Shown: positions 1 through 8,923 of the stretch, piece by piece
Layout of the letters: each line of letters starts with the position of its first letter
Numbering within the stretch: position 1 is the stretch's first letter
Assembly: GCA_003242645.1 (NCBI GenBank)
Contig: QGVC01000057.1
Span: 1-13,850, forward strand
DNA length: 13,850 nucleotides
DNA from: Pseudomonadota bacterium
Lineage (GTDB): Bacteria > Pseudomonadota > Alphaproteobacteria > Rhizobiales > Hyphomicrobiaceae
Reading direction: 5' to 3'
Made by a program: the position numbers and the translations under genes
The notes under the pieces: model-generated
Seen by the model: only the letters and a program-made list of their open reading frames with translations
What the model was told of the DNA's origin: nothing
The model's database searches: none

Positions 1-147
1 GCGCAAGGTTTCGTCGGCGTCACCGTCCGGGGTGGGCTAGGTGCCAGGCGACCAGCACATCTGTTTGGCATTGCTCAAGGCGTCCGATTGGCAGCGAAGC
101 CAATAATGATCGACAATGCTTGCTTGGCGTTTCTCATGAAAGTTTGA
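1..147 (+). other. Open frame entering from the left edge, possible 3' end of a gene
   Basis: Reading frame 1 is open from the first base to a TGA at 145-147 (48 codons). All three reverse frames are interrupted in this stretch. The translated segment has no motif I recognise, and its only ATG is near the end. It could be the C-terminus of a gene that begins outside the window, or simply a chance open frame. A small inverted repeat (ATTGGC/GCCAAT) at 87-104 lies inside it. Confidence 0.2.
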
Positions 148-169
148 GTGCCAGGAGGGTCCACAGGAG

Positions 170-589
170 ATGAACAAAGACGTCAAGAGCCGCTTGGAAC
201 AAGCCATTCGCGAGGCCGACGAAAGGAGTCAGATCACCTTCCGGCAAATTCACGCTGTCGAGCCGGAGGTCGCGAACGCCTTCGCACCTGTCGCTGAGGC
301 GGCACGTGAGCTCGAGGACTATATGCGCTCAATCCAGGGGATCGAATTCACTATCTCACCAGCGAGCGTATCCATTCGGCTCGGCGATCTGGAACTTTGG
401 GTGACCTACGACCCGCGCTCGAAGAAGTTCGTCGGTGAGGAAAGCGCACATTCCTGGTACGATAGCGTGCGCTATGCGGATCGCTACGAGTGGTCCAGCG
501 CCGAGGAGTGCACCGATGCCCTGATCAGGTTCTGCGCCCAATATTACCGGATGGCGCGCGCCATCAATCAGGCGGCCTCACGGGGTTGA
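170..589 (+). CDS. Hypothetical protein, 139 aa
   Basis: I do not recognise this protein. It is soluble-looking, with no signal peptide or membrane segment. The first ~55 residues are charged and probably helical. Residues ~55-95 look like beta strands (SVSIRLGDLELWV region), and the tail (~105-139) is helical and rich in Tyr and Cys (CAQYYRM). The ATG at 170 is supported by an AGGAGG at 153-158, 11 bases upstream, and no alternative start is better placed. It precedes the nitroreductase on the same strand with a gap of about 100 bases, so co-transcription is possible but not shown. Composition and codon use look like a real gene. I offer no function. Confidence 0.6.
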   Translation: MNKDVKSRLEQAIREADERSQITFRQIHAVEPEVANAFAPVAEAARELEDYMRSIQGIEFTISPASVSIRLGDLELWVTYDPRSKKFVGEESAHSWYDSVRYADRYEWSSAEECTDALIRFCAQYYRMARAINQAASRG

Positions 590-692
590 GGGCTATAAGC
601 AAACGCAAACCCCGCAGCGGCTTGGCCTGGATCCTCACTCTGCGGTCATTCGTTAGCAAGAATTGAGATCATCCCCAGCACACGGCACCGCG

Positions 693-1154
693 ATGGAATT
701 CCTCGACCTAGTGAACCAGCGCCGGTCCGTACGAAGCTTCACCGGACAAGAGGTTGAGCAGGAAAAAATCCACCGCATCTTACACGTCGCTCGCTCGGCA
801 CCTTCGGCAGGCGGCCTCAAAGCCTACCAGATCATCACTGTTCGGGACCAAGAAACGAAGCACGCGCTAAGTGAGGCAGCTCTCGGCCAGGAATTCGTAG
901 CTCAAGCTCCGTTCGTTCTTGTTTTTCTCGCGGATGAGAACCTGAGCGCTTCCAAGTATGGCGTGCGTGGTGCCAAGCTTTTCTGCGTACAGGATGCGAC
1001 CATTGCGGCAGCGTACGCGCAGCTTGCCGCCACCGACCAGGGCCTTGCTTCGTGCTGGGTCGGAGCATTCAGCGAGGACGCTGTCGCGCAGGCGGTTGGT
1101 ACGCGTAGCCGCTTGCGACCTGTCGCCATGCTACCGATCGGGTATGCTGGCTAG
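693..1154 (+). CDS. Nitroreductase-family FMN oxidoreductase, short form
   Basis: An FMN-dependent NAD(P)H oxidoreductase of the nitroreductase superfamily; the substrate cannot be read from sequence. The N-terminal RRSVRSF (residues 10-16) is the FMN-phosphate-binding signature. It is followed by a SAPSAGG loop (35-41), a QAPFVLVF strand (71-78), the DATIAAAYAQLAATDQGLAS helix (101-120) with CWVGAF, and the C-terminal LPIGY. I chose the ATG at 693 because family members begin with this MEFLDLV-type helix. A TTG at 663 would add ten unrelated residues, and neither start has a clear ribosome site. At 153 aa it is shorter than most relatives, which continue past the LPIGY motif for another 15-30 residues. 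The stop comes two codons after that motif. The RNase Z-like gene begins 47 bases downstream on the same strand. Family confidence is high; role is unknown. Confidence 0.85.
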   Translation: MEFLDLVNQRRSVRSFTGQEVEQEKIHRILHVARSAPSAGGLKAYQIITVRDQETKHALSEAALGQEFVAQAPFVLVFLADENLSASKYGVRGAKLFCVQDATIAAAYAQLAATDQGLASCWVGAFSEDAVAQAVGTRSRLRPVAMLPIGYAG

Positions 1155-1201
1155 GGAAGTCGCCGTGAGCTATGGCGAGCACCTGCAATATTGGCTGACG
1201 A

Positions 1202-2215
1202 ATGCCGTTGTTGTTCAACCCCCTCCTGGTGAACGATCCCTTCGGTGATCCCGGCCTATTCATCGATCTCACTTTCGAACGGCGTGCCCTTCTTTTCGAC
1301 CTCGGTGACCTGACGCCGCTGCCTACGCGCAAGGTGCTACGCATCTCCGACATTTTCGTCAGTCATAGGCATATGGACCATTTCGCCGGCTTCGATCACC
1401 TGCTCAGGCTGGCTCTCGGACGTGAACAGACGATAAACATATACGGCTACTACGGCCTTATCGATGCCATTGCCCATAAGCTGTCTGCCTACACGTGGAA
1501 TCTCACCAGGGGGTATCCGGGAAATTTGCGAATCAAAGTTCACGAGCTTGATAATAACGAACGTCTAACGACGACTGAGTTTGAAAGCTGGAAAGGGTTT
1601 GCGCCGGGCGACAAAACTTTCAGAGAGAGCCCCAACAATATCCTTCTTCAGGAGCCTCGCTTTCGTGTTCAAGCTGCTGTGCTCGACCACGGCATTCCCT
1701 CACTTGCCTTCGCCCTCGAAGAAACCATTCGGATCAATGTCTGGCGAAATAAGGTCGAGGACATGGGGTTGAAAACCGGGCCGTGGTTGCGCGAATTGAA
1801 GGAGGCTGTAGCACGTGGCGATCCAGCTGACACGCTGATTGAGGTCGAATGGCGAGAGCCGAATACGGCTGGGCCTGCCGCGCTTCCGCTCGGCCAGCTT
1901 AGGAATGACGTTCTTGAGATCGCCCCAGGGCGGAAGATTGCGTACGTCGTCGACGTAGCGTTTACACCAACGAATGCCGAGAAGATCCTGGGCCTCGTCC
2001 GCGGCGCAGAGATTCTCTTCATCGAGACGCCCTTCTTGCATGAGGATCACGAGCAGGCCAGAAGTCGGCATCACTTGACGGCACGTCAGGCCGGGACCTT
2101 GGCTCGCCAAGCTGGCGTGAAGCGGATTGTGCCGCTCCATTTCTCCCCGCGGTACAGCGGACGAGGTCATGAGCTCGAACGCGAGGCTTTAGCGGCCTTT
2201 CGCGGAATGGAATGA
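1202..2215 (+). CDS. RNase Z-like metallo-beta-lactamase-fold protein
   Basis: A metal-dependent hydrolase of the RNase Z branch of the metallo-beta-lactamase fold, whose best-known members cut tRNA precursors at the 3' trailer. All expected zinc ligands are visible: the HRHMDH motif (H55, H57, D59, H60), H163 in LDHGIPSLAF, D251 in YVVD, and H313 in PLHFSPRY. The RNase Z-specific HHLTA (290-294) and HFSPRY blocks are also present. At 337 aa it is close to the usual length of bacterial RNase Z (~300-330), but the segment from ~75 to 150 is unlike the housekeeping enzyme. I therefore regard it as a paralogous family rather than the cell's main rnz. The ATG at 1202 fits the conserved N-terminal pattern (NPLLVNDPFGDPGLFIDL); its ribosome site is weak. 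Three bases separate its stop from the rtcA start, so the two are very likely co-translated. Confidence 0.85.
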   Translation: MPLLFNPLLVNDPFGDPGLFIDLTFERRALLFDLGDLTPLPTRKVLRISDIFVSHRHMDHFAGFDHLLRLALGREQTINIYGYYGLIDAIAHKLSAYTWNLTRGYPGNLRIKVHELDNNERLTTTEFESWKGFAPGDKTFRESPNNILLQEPRFRVQAAVLDHGIPSLAFALEETIRINVWRNKVEDMGLKTGPWLRELKEAVARGDPADTLIEVEWREPNTAGPAALPLGQLRNDVLEIAPGRKIAYVVDVAFTPTNAEKILGLVRGAEILFIETPFLHEDHEQARSRHHLTARQAGTLARQAGVKRIVPLHFSPRYSGRGHELEREALAAFRGME

Positions 2216-2218
2216 GCA

Positions 2219-3310
2219 ATGGCGCCGGCCCGAGATTGCGAACTGATCGTCATCGACGGCTCTTATGGAGAAGGCGGCGGCCAGATACTCAGGACGTCGC
2301 TCTCATTGTCCGCGATCCTCAAACGGCCGATGGTCATTGAGCAAATTCGCGCAGGACGTCCGAAGCCTGGTCTCGCCGCCCAGCATCTGACCGCCATACT
2401 GGCAACGCAAAAAATATGCGCGGCGGAGGTCGCCGGCGCAGAACTCCATTCGATGCGCCTCACATTCCGGCCAACCTTGCCTCCAACATCGGGCGAATAC
2501 CGGCTCGATGTGGCCGAAGCGCGCCAGGGCGGCAGTGCCGGCTCGGCCCCGCTGGTTCTCCAGGCTGTGGCAATTCCAGCGGCATTCGCGAACGGCGTAA
2601 CCCGCTTTCAAATTCACGGCGGCACGCACGTGCCCTGGAGCCCAATTTTCAACTACATCGATAAGGTTTGGATTCCATTTCTTGCGCGAACCGGGATCAA
2701 TGTGACCGCACGACTGACAAAGCCGGGGTTCTATCCATTGGGCGGCGGCACGATCGATGCGGTCGTGAATGGCTTGGGACCAGAGGTCCGCGGAACGCTG
2801 AACGCGCTCGAGATAACCCGACCCGGTGCTTTGAAGGCAATACGCGGAACGGCGCTGGTGGCAAATCTGCCAATGCACATACCTGAGCGAATGGCTGCGC
2901 GGGCCCGAGCTGCTCTGTCGGGAATGGCACCGGTCGTTGATATTGAAATCAGTCAGCTCCGCGCCGACTGCCCGGGAGCCTTGCTTTTCCTCGCTGCCGA
3001 ATTCGAGCACATTACTGTAGGTTTTACTTCGATTGGTCGAAGGGGACGGTCCTCCGAAGCTGTCGCTGACGCCGCAGTCGCCGTGCTGGAAGCCCACATC
3101 CGAAGCGGAGCAGCCTTGGACATTCACCTCGCCGATCAGGCATTGCTGCCCCTCGCTTTTGCGCGCGGCCCGTCCACATTCACTTGCCCTTCTGCAACCA
3201 GACATCTGCATACAAATGCCTGGGTTATCGAGCAGTTCGGCATTGCCTCGATTCAGATAGACTCGGCTCCAGGCCAGCCGACGCGGGTAACTGTGCTTCC
3301 CAAGCTATAG
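2219..3310 (+). CDS. rtcA: RNA 3'-terminal phosphate cyclase
   Basis: RtcA uses ATP to convert RNA 3'-phosphate ends into 2',3'-cyclic phosphates through adenylylated-enzyme and RNA-adenylate intermediates; the cyclic end is a substrate for RtcB-type ligases. The family signatures are clear: DGSYGEGGGQILRTSLSLS (13-31), RAGRPKPGLAAQHLTA (44-59), GSAGSAPLVLQ (105-115), HGGTHVPWSPIFNYI (133-147), FYPLGGG (171-177) and the C-terminal HLADQALLPLAFA followed by RHLHTN. The active-site histidine is most likely H329 in that last motif. The 363-residue length is slightly above the ~340 of Escherichia coli RtcA, and the protein appears intact. The start lies 3 bases after the upstream stop. No RtcB ligase, archease or RtcR regulator is seen in this window, so the usual rtcBA arrangement is absent here. 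Confidence 0.95.
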   Translation: MAPARDCELIVIDGSYGEGGGQILRTSLSLSAILKRPMVIEQIRAGRPKPGLAAQHLTAILATQKICAAEVAGAELHSMRLTFRPTLPPTSGEYRLDVAEARQGGSAGSAPLVLQAVAIPAAFANGVTRFQIHGGTHVPWSPIFNYIDKVWIPFLARTGINVTARLTKPGFYPLGGGTIDAVVNGLGPEVRGTLNALEITRPGALKAIRGTALVANLPMHIPERMAARARAALSGMAPVVDIEISQLRADCPGALLFLAAEFEHITVGFTSIGRRGRSSEAVADAAVAVLEAHIRSGAALDIHLADQALLPLAFARGPSTFTCPSATRHLHTNAWVIEQFGIASIQIDSAPGQPTRVTVLPKL

Positions 3311-3358
3311 CTAGCTCACTGAGGACCAAATCAGGTCCACCTGACGCCCGAAGAATGA

Positions 3359-3559
3359 TGCCGCGGCATCGGTCCCGAAGGCGACATCCTCGCCGAAACC
3401 GAAAGTAGTGGGAAAGATGCCGCGCAGCAGGCTGTCGTCACCGCTTCGAAAACTCCCGAACGTCAAGTCGAATTATCTGGAGAACATTCAAGCGACGGTC
3501 GAGAACCGCCAATTCGTCAATACCGAATCACTGCGAAGATCTCATTCGTTCTCGAATAA
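3359..3559 (+). pseudogene. Decayed dodecin-family gene (frameshifted)
   Basis: Dodecins are ~70-residue flavin-binding proteins that assemble as dodecamers. Their typical blocks can be read here only by changing frame. Frame A gives GDILAETESSGKDAAQQAV then ASKT up to about 3454. The next frame gives NVKSNYLENIQATVENRQ up to about 3511. Frame A then resumes with IRQYRITAKISFVLE and a TAA at 3557-3559. The order and spacing fit a dodecin that lost about two bases near 3452-3457 and one base near 3510-3512. The N-terminal strand (expected as a KVIEV-like segment) is also eroded, and no ATG, GTG or TTG exists in frame A. The remnant lies 48 bases after rtcA on the same strand and ends 34 bases before the facing THUMP gene. 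Recognition rests on my memory of the family pattern, not on a search. Sequencing error is the main alternative. Confidence 0.65.
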
Positions 3560-3593
3560 GCAAGCATACTCGCACTCGGTCGCGAGGCACACC

Positions 3594-4136
3594 TCACTCA
3601 ATCCGCAAGAACGGATAGCGGCGCAGCTCCTCACGGGACCAGAGGGATACGCCTGCTCGATTGCCAACGGTTTCGATGTCGATGACGTAATCTGGATCGC
3701 TGAAGGTCACTTTCGCTGGCGCGCCGAGCTCAGACGTTCTAGCGAGAATGAGCTCGTCGAGGAACCGCTCTTCTCTTTGCGAGGAGAGTACGCCTCTAAG
3801 TCCTCGTCTATGGATCCGAGCATAGAAGGATTTGCCCGCTAGCTCCTGCGCCCAACCGAGTACAATCTCTTTGGCCTTCGCCTCGAACTCTTCAGCAGTT
3901 GAGAAATCGAAAGTCTCTTTGGCTGGCAGCAGTCGGGCGATGTCGTTCAAGACATCAAGATTTTCGCTCACGAACGCGGCGAAATCCTCAACGAAACTTG
4001 CGACGTCCGGCACTCGCATGACCAGAACGTTGAAAAACTCCGATTGCTCGACCGCTCCGAACTCCCGCAACGACCGCTTCGCAGCGCGCCGGCCTTGAGC
4101 ATCATAGGCCGTGACGACAACGTTCCAGTCTTTCAT
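3594..4136 (-). CDS. THUMP-domain protein, Tan1-like
   Basis: A predicted RNA-binding protein of 180 aa. Residues 1-65 form an N-terminal segment beginning MKDWNVVVTAYDAQGRRAAK. From ~70 to 170 lies a THUMP domain with KSFYARIHRRGLRG (102-115), the characteristic SSQREERFLDELI (118-130), PDYVIDIETVGNRAGVSL (148-165) and a terminal YPFLRIE. This two-part layout with no catalytic domain resembles Tan1, the tRNA-binding adaptor needed for N4-acetylcytidine formation in eukaryotes, and its stand-alone archaeal relatives. The ATG at 4136 is the only sensible start; upstream there is only a weak CGGA-like ribosome site. It converges on the rtcA cluster. Family confidence is good. A role in tRNA modification is inference, since no acetyltransferase is nearby. 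Confidence 0.8.
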   Translation of the reverse strand: MKDWNVVVTAYDAQGRRAAKRSLREFGAVEQSEFFNVLVMRVPDVASFVEDFAAFVSENLDVLNDIARLLPAKETFDFSTAEEFEAKAKEIVLGWAQELAGKSFYARIHRRGLRGVLSSQREERFLDELILARTSELGAPAKVTFSDPDYVIDIETVGNRAGVSLWSREELRRYPFLRIE

Positions 4137-4409
4137 TCCGGCATTCTTTGAAAAATCGGCATTTGAGCCGGCCCTAGCGGGTGGAATGCCACCGCAATCT
4201 GGCGCAACAGCTCCGTCGCTGCAGTGGCCCGGCCACCCACGCCTCTAAGCCGGCGCTTCAATAACGTTTAATGCCCCGAATGGTGTCTGAGGCGAGAGAC
4301 GTCGACAGAGGTTGGCGCCGAGCTTGGGGTGCCAAGCACGGGCAAGCCACAATCAGGTTCCTAAATGAACAACTCGCAGGCGCTTTCCTGCTCAAGCGCG
4401 TTGGAAAAA
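4137..4409. other. Intergenic region without a visible gene
   Basis: These 273 bases separate the THUMP gene (start side) from the DUF2244 gene (end side). It should carry the leftward THUMP promoter, but I see no convincing -35/-10 pair. A GCGCTT/AAGCGC hairpin with an 8-base loop (4380-4399) lies 10 bases beyond the DUF2244 stop and could help end that transcript, although no T-run follows on the minus strand. Confidence 0.4.
4380..4399 (-). terminator. Possible weak terminator after the cox operon
   Basis: A perfect 6-base stem (GCGCTT/AAGCGC) with an 8-base loop lies immediately downstream of the DUF2244 stop on the minus strand. The missing T-tract makes intrinsic termination doubtful. 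Confidence 0.25.
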
Positions 4410-4889
4410 TTAGCCACGCACCGCAGCCAAAGTGGAGCTAATCGCGTCGGCCAAGCTCTTGCGTTCCGCAGGAGAAAGGAAATCCCCGATTGAAACGCTC
4501 CGGCCGCTTTCGGTCAGCGTTAGCCGGTTTGGTACTTCCCAGTCGTCCCTCAAGACGAGGCGAACCCAATGAGTAGAAAATTCAGCCGTTCTGCACCGTC
4601 CATTGGGATCAATTCGCTCGACGCGGATGAGTTTCGGCCCAATCTCCACCCTTTCAGAAATCCGGGCCGATCTCATGTTGCTCAAGAATGCCGCCAGCAC
4701 TGCCACGAACGTCAGCACGCATCCGAACACGATCGGCCAGAACGCTTGCGGTGGACTACGCAGCGCTACGAATAACAAGCCTACGGCAATAACCCCGAGC
4801 ACGAGCTTCAGGCCGCCCGCCCCTAAGGAGCGGTGCGGCCAGATAGTGAAGCAGTGCAGGGGTGCCTCGACGTTGGCTGTCTCTTGCAC
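4410..4889 (-). CDS. DUF2244 membrane protein
   Basis: A small inner-membrane protein of the DUF2244 family (function unknown), 159 aa from the start chosen here. The family hallmark is an N-terminal FTIWPHRSL segment followed by two adjacent membrane helices (~27-45 and ~49-70), then a soluble C-terminal domain with ERVEIGPKLIRVER, a WVRLVL strand and a VSIGDFLSPAERKSLADAI end. I prefer the GTG at 4889. A GAGGA lies five bases before it and covers the coxA stop (4898-4900), so translation would restart right after subunit I. The more distant ATG at 4970 would overlap coxA by 73 bases and add 27 residues unlike the family. The coupling suggests a role linked to oxidase expression or assembly, but that is inference. 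Confidence 0.8.
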   Translation of the reverse strand: MQETANVEAPLHCFTIWPHRSLGAGGLKLVLGVIAVGLLFVALRSPPQAFWPIVFGCVLTFVAVLAAFLSNMRSARISERVEIGPKLIRVERIDPNGRCRTAEFSTHWVRLVLRDDWEVPNRLTLTESGRSVSIGDFLSPAERKSLADAISSTLAAVRG

Positions 4890-4897
4890 CGCGGTCC

Positions 4898-7413
<2,516 letters not shown>

Positions 7414-7433
7414 CGAGCGTACCGTTCCGCTCG
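7414..7433. terminator. Hairpin between convergent genes
   Basis: A perfect 6-base stem CGAGCG/CGCTCG with an 8-base loop begins directly after the regulator's stop codon. No T-run follows on the plus strand, so it may act as a weak or Rho-assisted terminator between the two convergent genes, or protect the mRNA end. Confidence 0.3.
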
Positions 7434-7509
7434 CCAATATTAACGCCTGCCGCTTAACTCAATTGGCTCGAATTAAGAAAGAAACGGCAGCCTCAACCAA
7501 CTTTTGCAA

Positions 7510-8424
7510 TCAGAAGCGATTGAGAGGCAGCTTCAGATAATAGTGGCCGTCGTTCTCGGGAGGTGGAAGCCGGCCGCCGCGGAGGTTGACCTGAAGCGCA
7601 GCGAGCATTCGGTCCGGAAGAGCGAGAGTTGCGTCCCTCTTGTTCCGCCGTTCGATCCAATCTTCGCGCCGAGTGCCGTCTTTCACGTGAATGTTCGATG
7701 CCCGTTGCTCTGCCACCGTGGCTTCCCACTTCGGCTCGTTGCGCTCCGCGGTGCCGTAGTCGTGGCCAACGAACAGGCGCGTTTCAGGTGGCAGCGAAAG
7801 GATCTCCTGAATCGAGTCCCAGAGGACCGCAGCACTGCCGCCAGGGAAATCAGCGCGCGAGGTGCCGGCGTCGGGGTACATTAGTGTGTCGTGCACGAAT
7901 GCTGCGTCACCGACCACGAAAGTGATCGAGCCCAGGGTATGCCCCGGCGACAACATCACCCGAGCCTCGAGGTTTCCGATGGGGAAGGTATCGCCGTCCT
8001 TGAAAAGACGGTCGAAATCGCGTTCCGGAACGAAGGCGCCTGGAAGGTTGTAGATTTCACTCCAAAGGTTGGCGATCTCCTTCACCTTCTCCCCGATCGC
8101 GTTCGGGGCGCCGGTCCTCTCCTTGAGCTGGGCGGAAGCCATGAAGTGATCGGCATGCGGGTGAGTGTCGAGGACCCATTCGACGGATAGCCCCTCGTTC
8201 TGCACGAGATCGAGCACCTGCTCTATGGAGCCAGTGTGGGTCCGGTAATTCTTTGGGTCGAAGTTCCAGACGACGTCGATCAAGGCCGCCTTCTTGGTCG
8301 CCGGATCGGCACAGACGTACTGGATTGAGCCGGTATCGGGTTCATACACGCCCCACACATCGGGGCTACCGGACCCCCGCGATGGCGAATGACGGACGAC
8401 TCGATCTTTGAGGGTGTTAGTCAT
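7510..8424 (-). CDS. Persulfide dioxygenase-like metallo-beta-lactamase protein (Blh/ETHE1 group)
   Basis: A non-heme iron enzyme predicted to oxidise glutathione persulfide to sulfite during sulfide detoxification. The metallo-beta-lactamase core shows THPHADH (H88, H90, D92, H93), LSPGHT (H162), HDTLMYPDAGTSRADFPGG with D179, and GHDYG (H221). ETHE1-type enzymes use H/H/D for a single iron, corresponding here to H88, H162 and D179. The PDAGTSRADFPGG block is typical of persulfide dioxygenases and not of glyoxalase II. I chose the ATG at 8424 (304 aa) because AAGGA lies seven bases before it; a TTG at 8439 would sit over that ribosome site. The promoter is overlapped by two palindromes, suggesting repression by a BigR/SqrR-like sensor that is not encoded in this window. 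A sulfide:quinone oxidoreductase or rhodanese is also not visible here. Confidence 0.88.
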   Translation of the reverse strand: MTNTLKDRVVRHSPSRGSGSPDVWGVYEPDTGSIQYVCADPATKKAALIDVVWNFDPKNYRTHTGSIEQVLDLVQNEGLSVEWVLDTHPHADHFMASAQLKERTGAPNAIGEKVKEIANLWSEIYNLPGAFVPERDFDRLFKDGDTFPIGNLEARVMLSPGHTLGSITFVVGDAAFVHDTLMYPDAGTSRADFPGGSAAVLWDSIQEILSLPPETRLFVGHDYGTAERNEPKWEATVAEQRASNIHVKDGTRREDWIERRNKRDATLALPDRMLAALQVNLRGGRLPPPENDGHYYLKLPLNRF

Positions 8425-8533
8425 TCGAAATTCCTTCAATCTGTACGGCCCAGATCACCCACGGCACGGTCCGTCATTACCGGGTACCGCTTGAGTGGGG
8501 TGTCAGGAAAGATAAATCCACCGGCTCACTTGC

Positions 8534-8562
8534 TCTGTATTAGCTGTTGCTAATTTAGTCAA
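8534..8562 (-). promoter_or_regulatory. Predicted promoter of the persulfide dioxygenase gene
   Basis: On the minus strand a TTGACT (8557-8562) could be the -35 element. It is followed by either TACAGA at a 17-base spacing (8534-8539) or TAATAC at 14 bases (8537-8542). Transcription would start near 8527, about 100 bases before the ATG. Both elements lie within the palindromes described in the next entry. Confidence 0.45.
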
Positions 8563-8568
8563 TACTAA
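8539..8568. promoter_or_regulatory. Tandem palindromic operator over the promoter
   Basis: Two perfect palindromes stand side by side: ATTAGC-TGTT-GCTAAT (8539-8554) and TTAGT-CAAT-ACTAA (8555-8568). Their centres are 15 bases apart. They share the half-site pattern TTAG(C/T) and cover the predicted -35/-10 region of the leftward persulfide dioxygenase gene. This layout fits dimeric winged-helix repressors of the ArsR family such as BigR, which control related genes elsewhere; assignment to that family is inference. Confidence 0.6.
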
Positions 8569-8569
8569 T

Positions 8570-8798
8570 GGAAGGATTTTTCGTTGGTGGGGTGCAAGCC
8601 GGAGTCAAGCAGGCTTGAGCCGATCGGAAACGACGGCTGCCGATAGACAAGCGCCGGGATCAAGAGCGGGCTCTGGGGTTTCGGCTATCAGAGAACAACG
8701 TAAGCCGAGCTAATGAAGGAGTGCGCCGAAGAATGGAGGCTTACGGCTTCGAAACGTAGCCAGCAGACCGAAGTCTTTGGATCAGCGAGTCAGTTTAT
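8570..8798. other. Hairpin-rich gap without a protein gene
   Basis: Together with 8425-8569, this gap spans about 370 bases between the persulfide dioxygenase and tRNA-Gln. No convincing coding frame is present. Several inverted repeats follow one another: CAAGCC/GGCTTG (8595-8617), ATCGG/CCGAT (8623-8644), AGAGC/GCTCT (8663-8674) and an 8-base pair CGTAAGCC/GGCTTACG with a 31-base spacer (8699-8745). These might fold in the 3' tail of the tRNA transcript or mark a small RNA, or be chance. Confidence 0.3.
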
Positions 8799-8872
8799 TG
8801 GCTGGGGGACTAGGATTCGAACCTAGACTAACGGAGTCAGAGTCCGCTGTTCTACCATTAAACTATCCCCCA
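8799..8872 (-). tRNA. tRNA-Gln (anticodon CTG)
   Basis: Read on the minus strand the sequence folds as a full cloverleaf. The acceptor stem TGGGGGA (5', from 8872) pairs with TCCCCCA. The D arm contains AATGGTAGAAC. The anticodon stem GCGGA/TCCGT closes the loop CTCTGAC with anticodon CTG, which reads CAG (Gln). The T arm has CTAGGTTCGAATCCTAG, discriminator G (8802) and an encoded CCA at 8799-8801. The U1-A72 pair and G73 are also known glutamine identity features in Escherichia coli. Confidence 0.96.
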
Positions 8873-8895
8873 GCGCGAAGCGGGCCGCGAAGGCG

Positions 8896-8923
8896 ATATA
8901 ACAACTCGCGGGTGCGACTGCAA
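8896..8923 (-). promoter_or_regulatory. Predicted tRNA-Gln promoter
   Basis: Minus-strand TTGCAG (8918-8923) and TTATAT (8896-8901) are separated by 16 bases, which places the start of transcription roughly 15-18 bases before the mature tRNA 5' end. Confidence 0.5.

Noticed and set aside
2303..3211. 302-codon minus-strand open frame across rtcA
   Set aside because: The plus strand has the complete set of RtcA motifs; the antisense product is rich in Arg, Ser, Cys and Trp with no domain pattern, as expected for a GC-driven shadow.
3323..3338. GGACC/GGTCC hairpin after rtcA as a terminator
   Set aside because: The stem is only five bases with no T-run, so it is unlikely to end transcription.
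3408..3842. 144-codon plus-strand open frame
   Set aside because: Its left part contains the middle block of the dodecin remnant and its right part is antisense to the THUMP gene; no single protein family explains it.
8733..8759. Eight-codon open frame with a GAAGGAG upstream, possible leader peptide
   Set aside because: It is too short to support, no attenuator-like structure or downstream same-strand gene follows, and the tRNA lies on the opposite strand.
8799..8872. tRNA-Gln as the edge of an integrated island
   Set aside because: No direct repeat of the tRNA 3' end and no integrase gene are visible in the window.
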